A stretch of 64,000 bases of DNA. Origin: Clostridium polyendosporum (lineage in GTDB: Bacteria; Bacillota; Clostridia; Clostridiales; Clostridiaceae). Made by a program: the position numbers and the translations under genes. How positions within the stretch are numbered: the stretch's first letter is position 1; every line of letters starts with the position of its first letter. Below, in pieces: positions 26,924 through 34,424 of this stretch. Below the pieces are notes generated by a model. The model ran no database searches. It had not been told where the DNA came from and worked only from the letters and a program-made list of their open reading frames with translations. The stretch is from positions 1 through 64,000 of the forward strand of contig NZ_BOPZ01000013.1 in the NCBI RefSeq assembly GCF_018332455.1. Direction: 5' to 3'.

Positions 26924-27415
26924 ATGGATAATAAATTTCATACAGTACGAGGCTACGAACTTAAAAATTATGATAAGAAGCTACTCACTTCAGCTATGGA
27001 AGATTACATGGAAATGATTTATAGAAGTGTTTTAGATGAAGGATTTACTCGTATAAATAAGCTTGCGCAACTTCTCAATGTAAAAGATTCTTCAGCTTCA
27101 AAAATGACTCAAAAACTTAGTAAATTAGGACTATTAAACTATGAAAAATATGGAATTATAACTCTTACAGATAAAGGATTTACAATTGGTAAGTTCTTAT
27201 TAAACAGACATAAGATAATTGAAAGTTTTCTATTTTTTTTAGGATGTGAAGAAGATGTACTTACACAAACTGAACTTATAGAGCATGTTATTAATGAAAA
27301 AACAGTTAATAATATAGAGATTTTAAATAAATTTTTTCAATACAATAGTGATATTAAAGATAAATATATTAGTTTTAAAGAAAGCTATGATACTATTAAC
27401 AAGAAAATAGATTAG
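26924..27415 (+). CDS. DtxR/MntR-family metal-dependent regulator
   Basis: The 163-residue protein has an N-terminal winged helix (SAMEDYMEMIYRSVLDEGFT, INKLAQLLNVKDSSASKMTQ, LGLLNYEKYGIITLTDKG) followed by the metal-binding/dimerisation helices (RHKIIESFLFFLGC, ELIEHVIN). It has no C-terminal SH3 domain, so it is of MntR size. Divergent orientation from feoA suggests iron-responsive control of feoAB rather than Mn. The segment holding metal ligands in MntR (E-x-x-EH) is recognisable, but the metal cannot be deduced. A 167-base divergent promoter region lies between. Confidence 0.87.
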   Translation: MDNKFHTVRGYELKNYDKKLLTSAMEDYMEMIYRSVLDEGFTRINKLAQLLNVKDSSASKMTQKLSKLGLLNYEKYGIITLTDKGFTIGKFLLNRHKIIESFLFFLGCEEDVLTQTELIEHVINEKTVNNIEILNKFFQYNSDIKDKYISFKESYDTINKKID

Positions 27416-27469
27416 AAATTAATTATTGCATAAATGTATAATATTTCTACATAAAAGTACAGAACCTAT

Positions 27470-27511
27470 AAAAGGTTAACGCCCTATATTGTTTTAGGGG
27501 GTTAACCTTTT
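27470..27511 (+). terminator. Terminator of the DtxR/MntR-type gene
   Basis: AAAAGGTTAAC..CCCTA pairs with TAGGG..GTTAACCTTTT. Confidence 0.85.
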
Positions 27512-27685
27512 AAAAACAAAAAAATTCTTTATATTAGTATTAACATTCTATCTATATTTTCTCTTTTAATATCTTCATAACTTTAGAATTTAAATAAGGA
27601 GATGTACCATTTTTGGCAAAATGTCGCCTTCATTCTGGTGTTGATTAATTAATTTATAGTAAAAATGAATATTTAAAAATCAATG

Positions 27686-27735
27686 GCGCTTTCACTAATA
27701 AAATTTGAATTTTCTTAGTTGTTTGCGCTTTTTTT
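27686..27735 (+). terminator. Attenuator-like terminator in the leader of the DUF364 gene
   Basis: GCGC...CTAATAAAAT pairs with ATTTTCTTAG...GCGC, followed at once by TTTTTTT and then the AAGGAGG ribosome-binding site. It sits at the 3' end of a ~200-base leader, the place of a riboswitch-controlled terminator. It shares the string CAATGGCGCT with the leader of the alcohol dehydrogenase gene (minus strand near 15870). I could not match the leader to a known riboswitch class. Confidence 0.55.
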
Positions 27736-27759
27736 AATTTTTAAGGAGGTAGTAAAATA

Positions 27760-28416
27760 ATGAATCAAACGGAATTCTATAATAATTTATTTAACAAATT
27801 CAGAAAACTTGTAGAGGATAATAATTTTTTAAATGATGAAGTAAAAATAACAGGTAGGACTTTAACACCAGAAGAAGCTATAGGAAATCCTGAAAGGAAG
27901 GATTATCCTATTATAAAAGGGAAGGAACGATTACTTGAAGCAGACTTTAGAGGAATTAAAGGTCAGGCTTTTACAGATATGCCTAACAACTTCAATGGAA
28001 CTTTAAAGGATATAATTGAAATGCCCTTAAAAACAAATTTTGATACTGCTGTATATATTGCTACTTTAAATGCTGTTTGTAAATATTTAAAAATAACAGA
28101 TAAAACAATACACTGTAAAGATGGAGAACCTGAAAGATGTGCTTTAGAGTTAATAGAGTACATAAAAAACAAATATGGTAACCCTAAAATAGCACTAATA
28201 GGTTATCAACCGGCAATGTTAGAGAATTTAGCTAAAAACTTTACAGTAAGAATTGTTGACTTAGCCTCAGATAATATAGGTAAAGTTAAATACAACACTA
28301 TGGTTGAAGATGGGAATAAATCAACTGACGATTTATTGAATTGGTGTGATATTATCATCGCTACTGGCAGTACTATAGCTAATAAATCTATAACTAATGT
28401 TCTGGTTATTTCTTAA
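27760..28416 (+). CDS. DUF364 putative heavy-metal chelation protein
   Basis: The 218-residue cytoplasmic protein has an N-terminal DUF4213-like part (GRTLTPEEAIGNPERKDYPI, EADFRGIKGQAFTDMP) and a C-terminal Rossmann-like DUF364 part (KIALIGYQPAMLENL, VRIVDLASDNIG, CDIIIATGSTIANKS). The family is linked to metal or cofactor handling by structure-based suggestion only. It is near feoAB and the metalloregulator but in its own transcript with a long leader. Length and motifs look complete. Confidence 0.82.
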   Translation: MNQTEFYNNLFNKFRKLVEDNNFLNDEVKITGRTLTPEEAIGNPERKDYPIIKGKERLLEADFRGIKGQAFTDMPNNFNGTLKDIIEMPLKTNFDTAVYIATLNAVCKYLKITDKTIHCKDGEPERCALELIEYIKNKYGNPKIALIGYQPAMLENLAKNFTVRIVDLASDNIGKVKYNTMVEDGNKSTDDLLNWCDIIIATGSTIANKSITNVLVIS

Positions 28417-28454
28417 TCAAAACAGTTTGTTTTACTACTATAACTTTAAAGATA

Positions 28455-28712
28455 TCAATATTTATTTAAAATACGCTCATATTTCATTTTAATTGCGTTG
28501 TATCTACTGGAATAAAAATAAAACAGCTCTTCATTCCTATGCTTCAATGCCCTATCTATTAAAAATTCGAGCTTTAATAAAACTATTTTTACCTTATCCT
28601 CTTTTGCTATTTTTTTTAACTTAAATTCTGAACACTCTACTGATGAGTACTCATAGCCATTATCAATTAGAATAACAATTGAATTTTTGTACGTATTATT
28701 CTTGAAAGACAT
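28455..28712 (-). CDS. Small hypothetical protein, IDEAL-domain-like C-terminus
   Basis: The 85-residue protein has a strong ribosome-binding site (GAGAGGGGAG) 7-8 bases before the ATG, which argues for a real gene. The C-terminal half LIDRALKHRNEELFYFYSSR resembles the short helical IDEAL motif of Firmicute proteins (a leucine/acidic helix with Asp-x-Ala-Leu). The N-terminal half is unrecognised. No partner genes indicate a role. Confidence 0.55.
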   Translation of the reverse strand: MSFKNNTYKNSIVILIDNGYEYSSVECSEFKLKKIAKEDKVKIVLLKLEFLIDRALKHRNEELFYFYSSRYNAIKMKYERILNKY

Positions 28713-28741
28713 TCAAACCACTCCCCTCTCTTGAAATAAAT

Positions 28742-28798
28742 CTAAGCAGGCATCTATCCTACTCAGATTGAGTCAGACTTCACTTCGTGAAATGACAG
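28742..28798 (+). repeat. 57-nt dispersed repeat, copy B
   Basis: It begins CTAAGCAGGCAT and ends CGTGAAATGACAG; the same length and near-identical sequence as copies A and C. Located upstream of the 85-residue ORF. Confidence 0.85.
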
Positions 28799-29399
28799 AA
28801 AATAGAGCTTGAAAAAACAAGAATAAATACCCTGTTTTTCTAATCTTCATGTAAAATAACAACATTGGATGATATCAAAACTCCTAATCAATACTCCACA
28901 TTGCACAATACCCATTTTTTATAAATTATACCATAATATGTAAATTTATTCCTTGTTTCTATTAAATAGATGATAAAACTTTAAAAGACATCTATTATAA
29001 AATAAAGTTATGTGTATTACTTACTATATATACTCACACGGATACTACTGTTTGTGAACCTATTATTGCTGACTATAAAACTTTACTAAATAGTTGAAAT
29101 CTGGAAAACAAAAGAATGATTACTGTAGAAAGTGTGGAAGGTGATCTTAAATTGCAGCAATAAAAGCTCGCTTGATTTCAAGCGAGCCTTAAACTTTTCT
29201 ACAACAATTAAATTCACTACTACTTTAAGTATATTTTAATTTTCTTTCGTCATTTCCCCTACTGTTCTTATTATTTACTATTTATTTGTAAGTCATTGTT
29301 AATAGTAGAAAATTGCTTATTTAATATTATGTATTAATTTACGCATCATCATTTTTAGCTACCTTTATTGGTTGCATATTTTAAGATAGAGCTTCTCCT
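28799..29399. other. Gene-free stretch
   Basis: AT-rich sequence without a supportable gene. It contains a strong hairpin at 29166-29187 (GCTCGCTTGA/TCAAGCGAGC, followed by TTTTA on the minus strand) that could terminate minus-strand transcripts from the tautomerase/methyltransferase operon. A short YCRKCGR-coding stretch near 29120 looks like a scrap of a zinc-ribbon gene but is too short to call. Confidence 0.6.
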
Positions 29400-29609
29400 T
29401 TAGTTAAATAAATATCTCTTATTTTTATTCCTAATCAAAGTACCAATTTTTTGAACAGGAACACTAAGTAATATCAGTAAGGAGGCAATAAACTCCATCA
29501 TTGTTAACTTCTCACCCAACAGTAAAAAAATAAAGAAAAGAGTAACACACAGTGTAAAAAAGGTAAAACTTGCAATAATGAATAATTCCTTCTTTCCTCT
29601 ATAACCTCA
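29400..29609 (-). pseudogene. C-terminal remnant of an EamA/DMT-family transporter
   Basis: An open minus-strand frame without a start codon reads KKELFIIASFTFFTLCV, then FLLLGEKLTMMEFIASLLIL and LSVPVQKIG, ending at a TAA at 29400. This is the last two helices of a drug/metabolite transporter (the family pattern is a Gly-Glu before the final helix). Upstream it hits a TGA and no further homology. The rest of the ~300-residue protein is gone. Confidence 0.7.
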
Positions 29610-29735
29610 ACATTAGGAAATACCTAATACTATAAAAGTATACATACTTATTCATGCTAAATCAATAACGAACCTAATAGACATTAGTTACTAAAGCCGT
29701 ACTATCTTTTGTAATCCATAGAGATTAATTATTCC

Positions 29736-30443
29736 TTATTTTACTTTAATTATTAACATTTCATTTCCACCCTTTATAAATTCATAGTTCACTTTAACTA
29801 TTTGCATTTTATACATAGTAAAATTATCATCACTCATTAATTTATTAACAAACATAGACTTTTCGCCTTTCAAATTTACAATTGGAAATATTCGTATTTC
29901 TTTTGATGTTATTCTTATAATCTCCTTAATAGTTTGCTTATGAAATTCATAATCTAAATGTTCATCATACATAAATAAAAAATGAGATATAAGGGATACG
30001 GTAAACTGCTTATCTTTAAAATTACTTTTTGGATATTCTGTCTCAATATATATCGTATCACGCTTTCGTTTAAAATCCTCAATAAATCTCGTATACGCTT
30101 TTTTTCGTTGCTTTTTTAAATCCTCAATATCTTTATAAAGTTCCCATCTGTATAAGTCCTTTACGTCTGATAGATTTTTTATCGTCAACTCTAAATCTTT
30201 AATGCACTTTCCTTCTATTTCCTCAGCTGAAAAACAGTAAATTCTATCGGAAGCTGTAACATTGTATCCCTTAGAATTTGCCTCTGCACAAAAAGAACTA
30301 ACCCCGGATGCTACATCTAATATCTTTTCTTTCTTTCCATCTATGCTGCTAATACCGAACATTTTGTAATATTCATCGAATGTTCTTCCAATAAGAACTA
30401 TATCTTTTAATTCTAGTTTTCTACTCAATTTCTTTCCCCCCAT
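29736..30443 (-). CDS. Class I SAM-dependent methyltransferase-like protein
   Basis: The 235-residue protein has motif I ILDVASGVSSFCAEANSKGY near residue 41 and the acidic post-I segment TASDRIY. The long charged helical region at 85-130 (EDLKKQRKKAYTRFIEDFKR) and SLISHFLFMYDEHLD in the motif IV/V region are typical of small clostridial/Bacillus methyltransferases of unknown substrate. It lies 10 bases after the tautomerase gene and shares its T-box leader. Confidence 0.78.
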   Translation of the reverse strand: MGGKKLSRKLELKDIVLIGRTFDEYYKMFGISSIDGKKEKILDVASGVSSFCAEANSKGYNVTASDRIYCFSAEEIEGKCIKDLELTIKNLSDVKDLYRWELYKDIEDLKKQRKKAYTRFIEDFKRKRDTIYIETEYPKSNFKDKQFTVSLISHFLFMYDEHLDYEFHKQTIKEIIRITSKEIRIFPIVNLKGEKSMFVNKLMSDDNFTMYKMQIVKVNYEFIKGGNEMLIIKVK

Positions 30444-30453
30444 ACTTTTTAAA

Positions 30454-30843
30454 CTATATTTTTACGTTATAATTTAAAATTAACTCATCTCCTGGTACCC
30501 CCCTTATCCCCCAATTATGTTTTGGTGTTTCAAAAATTGTTATTTCAATATCTTCAGGTAAAACATTTAGCTCCTTTTCAATCCTTTCAAACAGTAATCT
30601 TACTAAATTTTTCTTTGCTTCAATGCTTCGCCCTTCGAATATACTAATTTCAATGATTGTATATTTTTCTGTTCTTCCTTCTGGATAGTAAAAATCTTCT
30701 TCTTCTAAAGGAAAGAATCTATGAAATCTTTTATCCACTAGATATTGAAATGCATCCACCACACAAGAATGAATAACGTCTGATAACTTTTTCTTAATAA
30801 TATTTAAATTTTTGTTTATCCCATATACTTTAATTTGTGCCAT
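30454..30843 (-). CDS. Tautomerase-superfamily protein without N-terminal proline
   Basis: The 129-residue protein has the patterns RFHRFFPLEEEDFYYPEGRT, YTIIEISIFEGRSIEAKKNL and NWGIRGVPGDELILNYNV, which place it in the tautomerase_2 type. Canonical tautomerases use Pro as the mature first residue; here the start reads MAQIKVYG, so the catalytic Pro-1 is Ala. I believe some relatives share this start, so it may be a family trait and not a mutation. It is the first gene after a T-box leader; the substrate is unknown. Confidence 0.8.
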   Translation of the reverse strand: MAQIKVYGINKNLNIIKKKLSDVIHSCVVDAFQYLVDKRFHRFFPLEEEDFYYPEGRTEKYTIIEISIFEGRSIEAKKNLVRLLFERIEKELNVLPEDIEITIFETPKHNWGIRGVPGDELILNYNVKI

Positions 30844-30913
30844 TTTAACTCACCTCTCCACAACAGATTAAATTTAAATATAACCTTTTTTAATAATAAA
30901 TAGTTTTCTAAAT

Positions 30914-31260
30914 AAAAAAAATCACTTCATCCTTATTATGGGACGAAGTGACCGTGGCGCCACCCATATTTAGTTATATATAAGGTTATGTACTCTTGTA
31001 AAATAATAGCTCTTTCCTAACAAGGCCGAAATGTAAAATTTCATTAATCCACCTTAATATAAAACTATCTTTCCAGGTACAGATTTTACTCGATACCCTG
31101 TCTCTTTAACGGTAGACTACCGTTTACTGCTAATACTATTTCGCATCACATCTCAGAGACCCATTCAATATAGACTACAGTATTTGGCTCTCACCACCCC
31201 AAATTCTCTTTAACTAAGCTCCTATATTTACTTCTTCTCTTCATTGACTTTTTATTTTAT
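30914..31260 (-). promoter_or_regulatory. T-box riboswitch leader
   Basis: On the minus strand the T-box sequence GGGTGGCGCCACGG (30952-30965) is followed by a terminator TCACTTCGTCC/GGATGAAGTGA (30922-30951) and a run of eight T. Upstream lie GGGGTGGTGAGAGCC (stem I distal loop), an AGTA motif, and AACGGTA-GTC-TACCGTT followed by AGAGACAGGGTATC, all usual T-box features. The T-box TGGC pairs with a tRNA ending in GCCA, i.e. discriminator G (Asn, Asp, Ser, Gln, Glu or Trp). I could not fix the specifier codon with confidence. Uncharged tRNA would switch on the tautomerase/methyltransferase pair. Confidence 0.85.
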
Positions 31261-31267
31261 TTTTTAC

Positions 31268-31296
31268 ATTATATACCTAATTGTATAAAAGGTCAA
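31268..31296 (-). promoter_or_regulatory. Promoter of the T-box transcript
   Basis: On the minus strand TTGACC (31291-31296) and TATAAT (31268-31273) are 17 bases apart, giving a start near 31260 and a ~340-base leader. Confidence 0.85.
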
Positions 31297-31538
31297 TATT
31301 ACGATGCCTTAAAAACCTATTAAAAGATTTATAATTAAATATTGATGGTAAAGCAACAGATACTAATATTTTGTGCCCATAACTCAATTCGCCTGTACAT
31401 ATTGTGTTTATATTTATAGTTTGTATAAATTCAAGTTTGCTATCCTATCAAATTGATTGTAGATATGTTACATTTTTCTGTTAACACAAAAAGACATAGA
31501 ATTACTTTTTTTCTTCCGTAGCTCTTTCACCTCTTAAT

Positions 31539-31592
31539 AGTATCTTTTTAGGTACTATGATACTTAATAGTGCCTACTTGTTAAAAAGATAT
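31539..31592. repeat. Branched inverted repeat of unknown role
   Basis: Outer arms ATCTTTTTA / TAAAAAGAT enclose GGTACTAT / ATAGTGCC. No T-run or coding frame is linked to it. The stretch 31297-31690 otherwise shows nothing recognisable. Confidence 0.5.
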
Positions 31593-31696
31593 CTAGTTGC
31601 TAATATTATAGCATAGTAAACAAGCTTTCCTCAAGAAAAGCAGTATTCTATGTTATAAACCAAATTATATAGTGTTTATATACACATAAAATAAAC

Positions 31697-31753
31697 CTGA
31701 GCAGGCATCGATTCTATTCAGATTGAGTCAGATTTCACTTCGCGAAATGACAG
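31697..31753 (+). repeat. 57-nt dispersed repeat, copy C
   Basis: It begins CTGAGCAGGCATCG and ends CGCGAAATGACAG; the third full-length copy, about 110 bases upstream of azoR. Confidence 0.85.
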
Positions 31754-31762
31754 CAAATTAAA

Positions 31763-31829
31763 GATATATAGCATGTTATATATCTAATCTAAATATGAAA
31801 ACAAACAATATAACGATGTTTGTTTTCAT
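31763..31829 (+). promoter_or_regulatory. Two operator-like palindromes upstream of azoR
   Basis: GATATATA-GCATGT-TATATATC (31763-31784) and 13-bp perfect arms ATGAAAACAAACA / TGTTTGTTTTCAT separated by 9 bases (31795-31829), 34 bases before the azoR ATG. The position fits a repressor operator (for example of a quinone- or redox-sensing regulator); no regulator gene is adjacent. Confidence 0.65.
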
Positions 31830-31862
31830 TAATAAATTATATTAAATAAGGAGAGATAAAAG

Positions 31863-32465
31863 ATGAGTAAGATTATTTACATTAAAGCAAATGCAAAACC
31901 AGAAGGACAATCAAGAACATTTAAAATATCTGATAGTTTTATTGAGGACTATAAAAAATTCCATCCTAATGATGAAATTATAACTCTAGACTTATATAAA
32001 GAGGGTATAAATTTTTTAACAGAAGAAGGTATTACCCTACATGCACCTACTCCAGGTGAGGGGAAGGATCATCCAATTTTAAAATATGCTTATCAATTTG
32101 CTGAAGCAGATAAATACATAATTGCAGCTCCAATGTGGAACTTAAGCTTTCCTGCTATACTAAAGGCATATATTGATTATATTTGTGTTACTGGAATCAC
32201 ATTTAAATATACTGCAGAAGGACCAGTTGGTCTATGTGAAGGTAAGAAAGCACTACATTTTGTTACAAGGGGTGGGGAATATTCAGAGGGACCAGCTGCA
32301 GCCTACGAAATGGGAGATAGGTACCTAAGAACAATCTTTGGCTTCCTTGGAATTAAAGATTTTACTACTATATCAGCAAACAAGGTAAATGTTATTGGTG
32401 AAGATATTGAAGCAATTCTTGAAAATACAATAAGAAAAGCACAAGATATAGCAAAAGATTTCTAA
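31863..32465 (+). CDS. azoR: FMN-dependent NADH:azoreductase/quinone oxidoreductase
   Basis: The 200-residue flavodoxin-fold protein has an N-terminal FMN phosphate loop (KANAKPEGQSRTFKIS), then PMWNLSFPAILKAYIDYICV and FVTRGGEYSEG, which contact the isoalloxazine ring in AzoR. It reduces quinones and azo compounds with NADH in the cytoplasm. It is monocistronic with a GGAGAG ribosome-binding site, an operator-like palindrome upstream and a shared terminator downstream. Detoxification of electrophilic quinones is the usual role. Confidence 0.92.
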   Translation: MSKIIYIKANAKPEGQSRTFKISDSFIEDYKKFHPNDEIITLDLYKEGINFLTEEGITLHAPTPGEGKDHPILKYAYQFAEADKYIIAAPMWNLSFPAILKAYIDYICVTGITFKYTAEGPVGLCEGKKALHFVTRGGEYSEGPAAAYEMGDRYLRTIFGFLGIKDFTTISANKVNVIGEDIEAILENTIRKAQDIAKDF

Positions 32466-32501
32466 CAGTAACTTAAAATGTTTGTACTATAAATAGTTAA
32501 A

Positions 32502-32540
32502 TAAGAAGCTGCAGATACTAAAAATATCTACAGCTTCTTA
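32502..32540. terminator. Bidirectional terminator
   Basis: TAAGAAGCTG..AGATA pairs with TATCT..CAGCTTCTTA between the convergent azoR and rubrerythrin genes. Confidence 0.85.
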
Positions 32541-32554
32541 TCATAATCTTGGGA

Positions 32555-33139
32555 TTAATAAGTTTCAACAAATACCTCAAAATATCCTTGAGGGTGCGCA
32601 CAGGCAGGGCATACTTGCGGTGCACTTGCTCCTTGATGAATATATCCGCAGTTATTACACTTCCATTCAACAACACTTTCTTTTTTAAATATTGTATCAT
32701 TCTCTATGTTATTTAATAGCTTTCTATATCTTGCTTCATGGTGTTTTTCTACATCAGCTATTTTTCTAAAGGCTGTAGCTATAGCTGGAAATCCTTCCTT
32801 AGCTGCAATTTCTGCAAATTTTGGATAAAGTTCTGTCCACTCTTCATTTTCACCATTTGCAGCTGCAAGAAGATTAGCTTTGGTATCTCCTAATCCTACA
32901 GGATACGATGCATATATTTCAACCGTTTCTCCTTTTAAACTTTCATTTAAAAACTTAAAAAATACTTTAGCATGCTCCTTTTCATTTTCAGCGGTTTCTA
33001 TGAATAAGTTAGAAATTTGTACATACCCCTCCTTTTTTGCCACAGATGCATAGTATGTATATCGATTTCTTGCCTGTGACTCACCCGCAAAAGCCTTCAT
33101 TAAGTTTTCAGATGTTCTTGTTCCTTTTAAACCTTTCAT
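32555..33139 (-). CDS. rbr: Rubrerythrin
   Basis: The 194-residue protein has an N-terminal di-iron four-helix bundle with EsxxRNxY and EKEH motifs ([30 protein letters not shown]) and the second pair ([22 protein letters not shown]). The C-terminal rubredoxin domain has CNNCGYIH and [13 protein letters not shown]. It reduces hydrogen peroxide in anaerobes with electrons from NADH:rubredoxin systems. Full length, single gene. Confidence 0.96.
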   Translation of the reverse strand: MKGLKGTRTSENLMKAFAGESQARNRYTYYASVAKKEGYVQISNLFIETAENEKEHAKVFFKFLNESLKGETVEIYASYPVGLGDTKANLLAAANGENEEWTELYPKFAEIAAKEGFPAIATAFRKIADVEKHHEARYRKLLNNIENDTIFKKESVVEWKCNNCGYIHQGASAPQVCPACAHPQGYFEVFVETY

Positions 33140-33370
33140 AAATACCCCACCTCTCCATATTTTTATATATAATACATATTCTCCATTCCCTATTAAACTC
33201 CTTTTAATCTATTGGTAAATTCATGAAATTTAGTTTTTGTTTTGAATATAATCATCATTTACGATTATATTATATAAGAGGTAAACTTTTTTGAATATTT
33301 TTTTATTTACTCCATAAAATATTAAGGCTTTTGTACTAAATTTCTATTTCTAATTATTAATCTCCTAAAG

Positions 33371-33401
33371 AAAAAGCCCTAGATTAATTCTAGAGCTTTT
33401 T
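33371..33401. terminator. Terminator of the SASP gene
   Basis: AAAAAGC-CTAGA pairs with TCTAGAGCTTTTT just after the spore-protein stop codon. Confidence 0.85.
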
Positions 33402-33413
33402 CTTGTTAATATA

Positions 33414-33611
33414 TTATTTTAAACCTTGTTCATAAGCTTCTACCATTTTCTTAACCATATTTCCGCCTATTGATCCAGCTTCTCTTGAAGTTAAATCGCC
33501 ATTATATCCTTGTTTTAGATTTACTCCAACTTCAGTAGCTGATTCTTGTTTAAATCTTTCTAATCCTGCTTTTGCTTCTGGAACTAATACTCTATTATTT
33601 CTATTTGCCAT
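33414..33611 (-). CDS. Small acid-soluble spore protein, alpha/beta type
   Basis: The 65-residue protein holds the SASP signature: EAKAGLERFKQESATEVGV with the germination-protease cleavage site, GYNGDLTSREAGSIGGNMVK for DNA binding, and EAYEQ at the end. It coats spore DNA and is degraded by Gpr at germination. Expression from a forespore sigma-G promoter is expected but I did not identify one. Strong evidence that the organism sporulates. Confidence 0.96.
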   Translation of the reverse strand: MANRNNRVLVPEAKAGLERFKQESATEVGVNLKQGYNGDLTSREAGSIGGNMVKKMVEAYEQGLK

Positions 33612-33991
33612 AACTGTTACCTCCTATGAATATTAATTAATATTTGGTGTCTATTCATAGTTTGTACATATCAAAAATTATTACACTAGTGAATTAATTG
33701 TATTAAAGGTGGAGTTTTCCTTACAGTAAAATAATAAACAAAGCTCTAGAATCATCCTATGATATTTAAAAACAAACAAAAGTTACTAAAGTAATTACTA
33801 GTCATTTTAATTTTTTCTTAGATTTCCTCTATACATTTATCACATTATCTACACACTTTAAATTTTAACGAAAAAATTAAGAATTATTAAATTTAATATA
33901 TAACTTCGTCTAACAACCTTGTATACTATAGTAGTTGAAATTTATTATACGAGGTGTTTATATATATATTAAAAATAGTAAAATAGCTATT
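33612..33991. other. Gene-free stretch
   Basis: AT-rich DNA with the presumed promoter regions of the SASP gene (minus) and of the former TDT transporter (plus); no gene or structured RNA was recognised. Confidence 0.5.
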
Positions 33992-34424
33992 ATGAAAAAT
34001 GAACTTATTAATCTTCCTATCGGAGCCATGGGAGTTACCTTAGGTTCTATGAGTCTTGCCAACGCCTTTGGATTTTTAGGTGTTAATTTTCTTAAACATT
34101 TATTCATGAATCTTGGTTTTTTAGTAATTATAAGTGGATTTCTAAAATTAATATTATATCCCTAAGAGGTTAATAAAGAACTTAAAATACCTACGCTGGC
34201 TAGTATTTATCCTACTTTCAGCATGGCACTCATGGTAACTGGTAACTATTTCTTGAACTATAACTATACATTAGGAAAATCTATGCGGTTATTAGGGATA
34301 ATAATCCACATCATAATAATGGTATGCTTTGTTTATAACAATGTACTTAATAACTTCAAGTTTGATAATATACTACCTAGTTGGTTTGTTCCTTTCGTAG
34401 GAATATTAATATCTAATTACGTAT
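33992..34424 (+). pseudogene. Truncated, frameshifted TDT/TehA-family transporter
   Basis: The first part, MKNELINLPIGAMGVTLGSM, is the N-terminal helix of tellurite-resistance/dicarboxylate transporters. It runs to a stop at 34165. The next frame continues the family pattern (PTLASIYPTFSMALMV, then DNILPSWFVPFVGILIS), so a single frameshift near 34160 breaks the gene and much of the middle is compressed. Homology stops at ~34424, exactly where the duplicated histidine-kinase segment begins, so insertion of that segment probably removed the 3' half. Confidence 0.85.

Noticed and set aside
29115-29160. Scrap of a zinc-ribbon or transposase gene (YCRKCGR)
   Set aside because: Only about ten codons before stops; too short to support.
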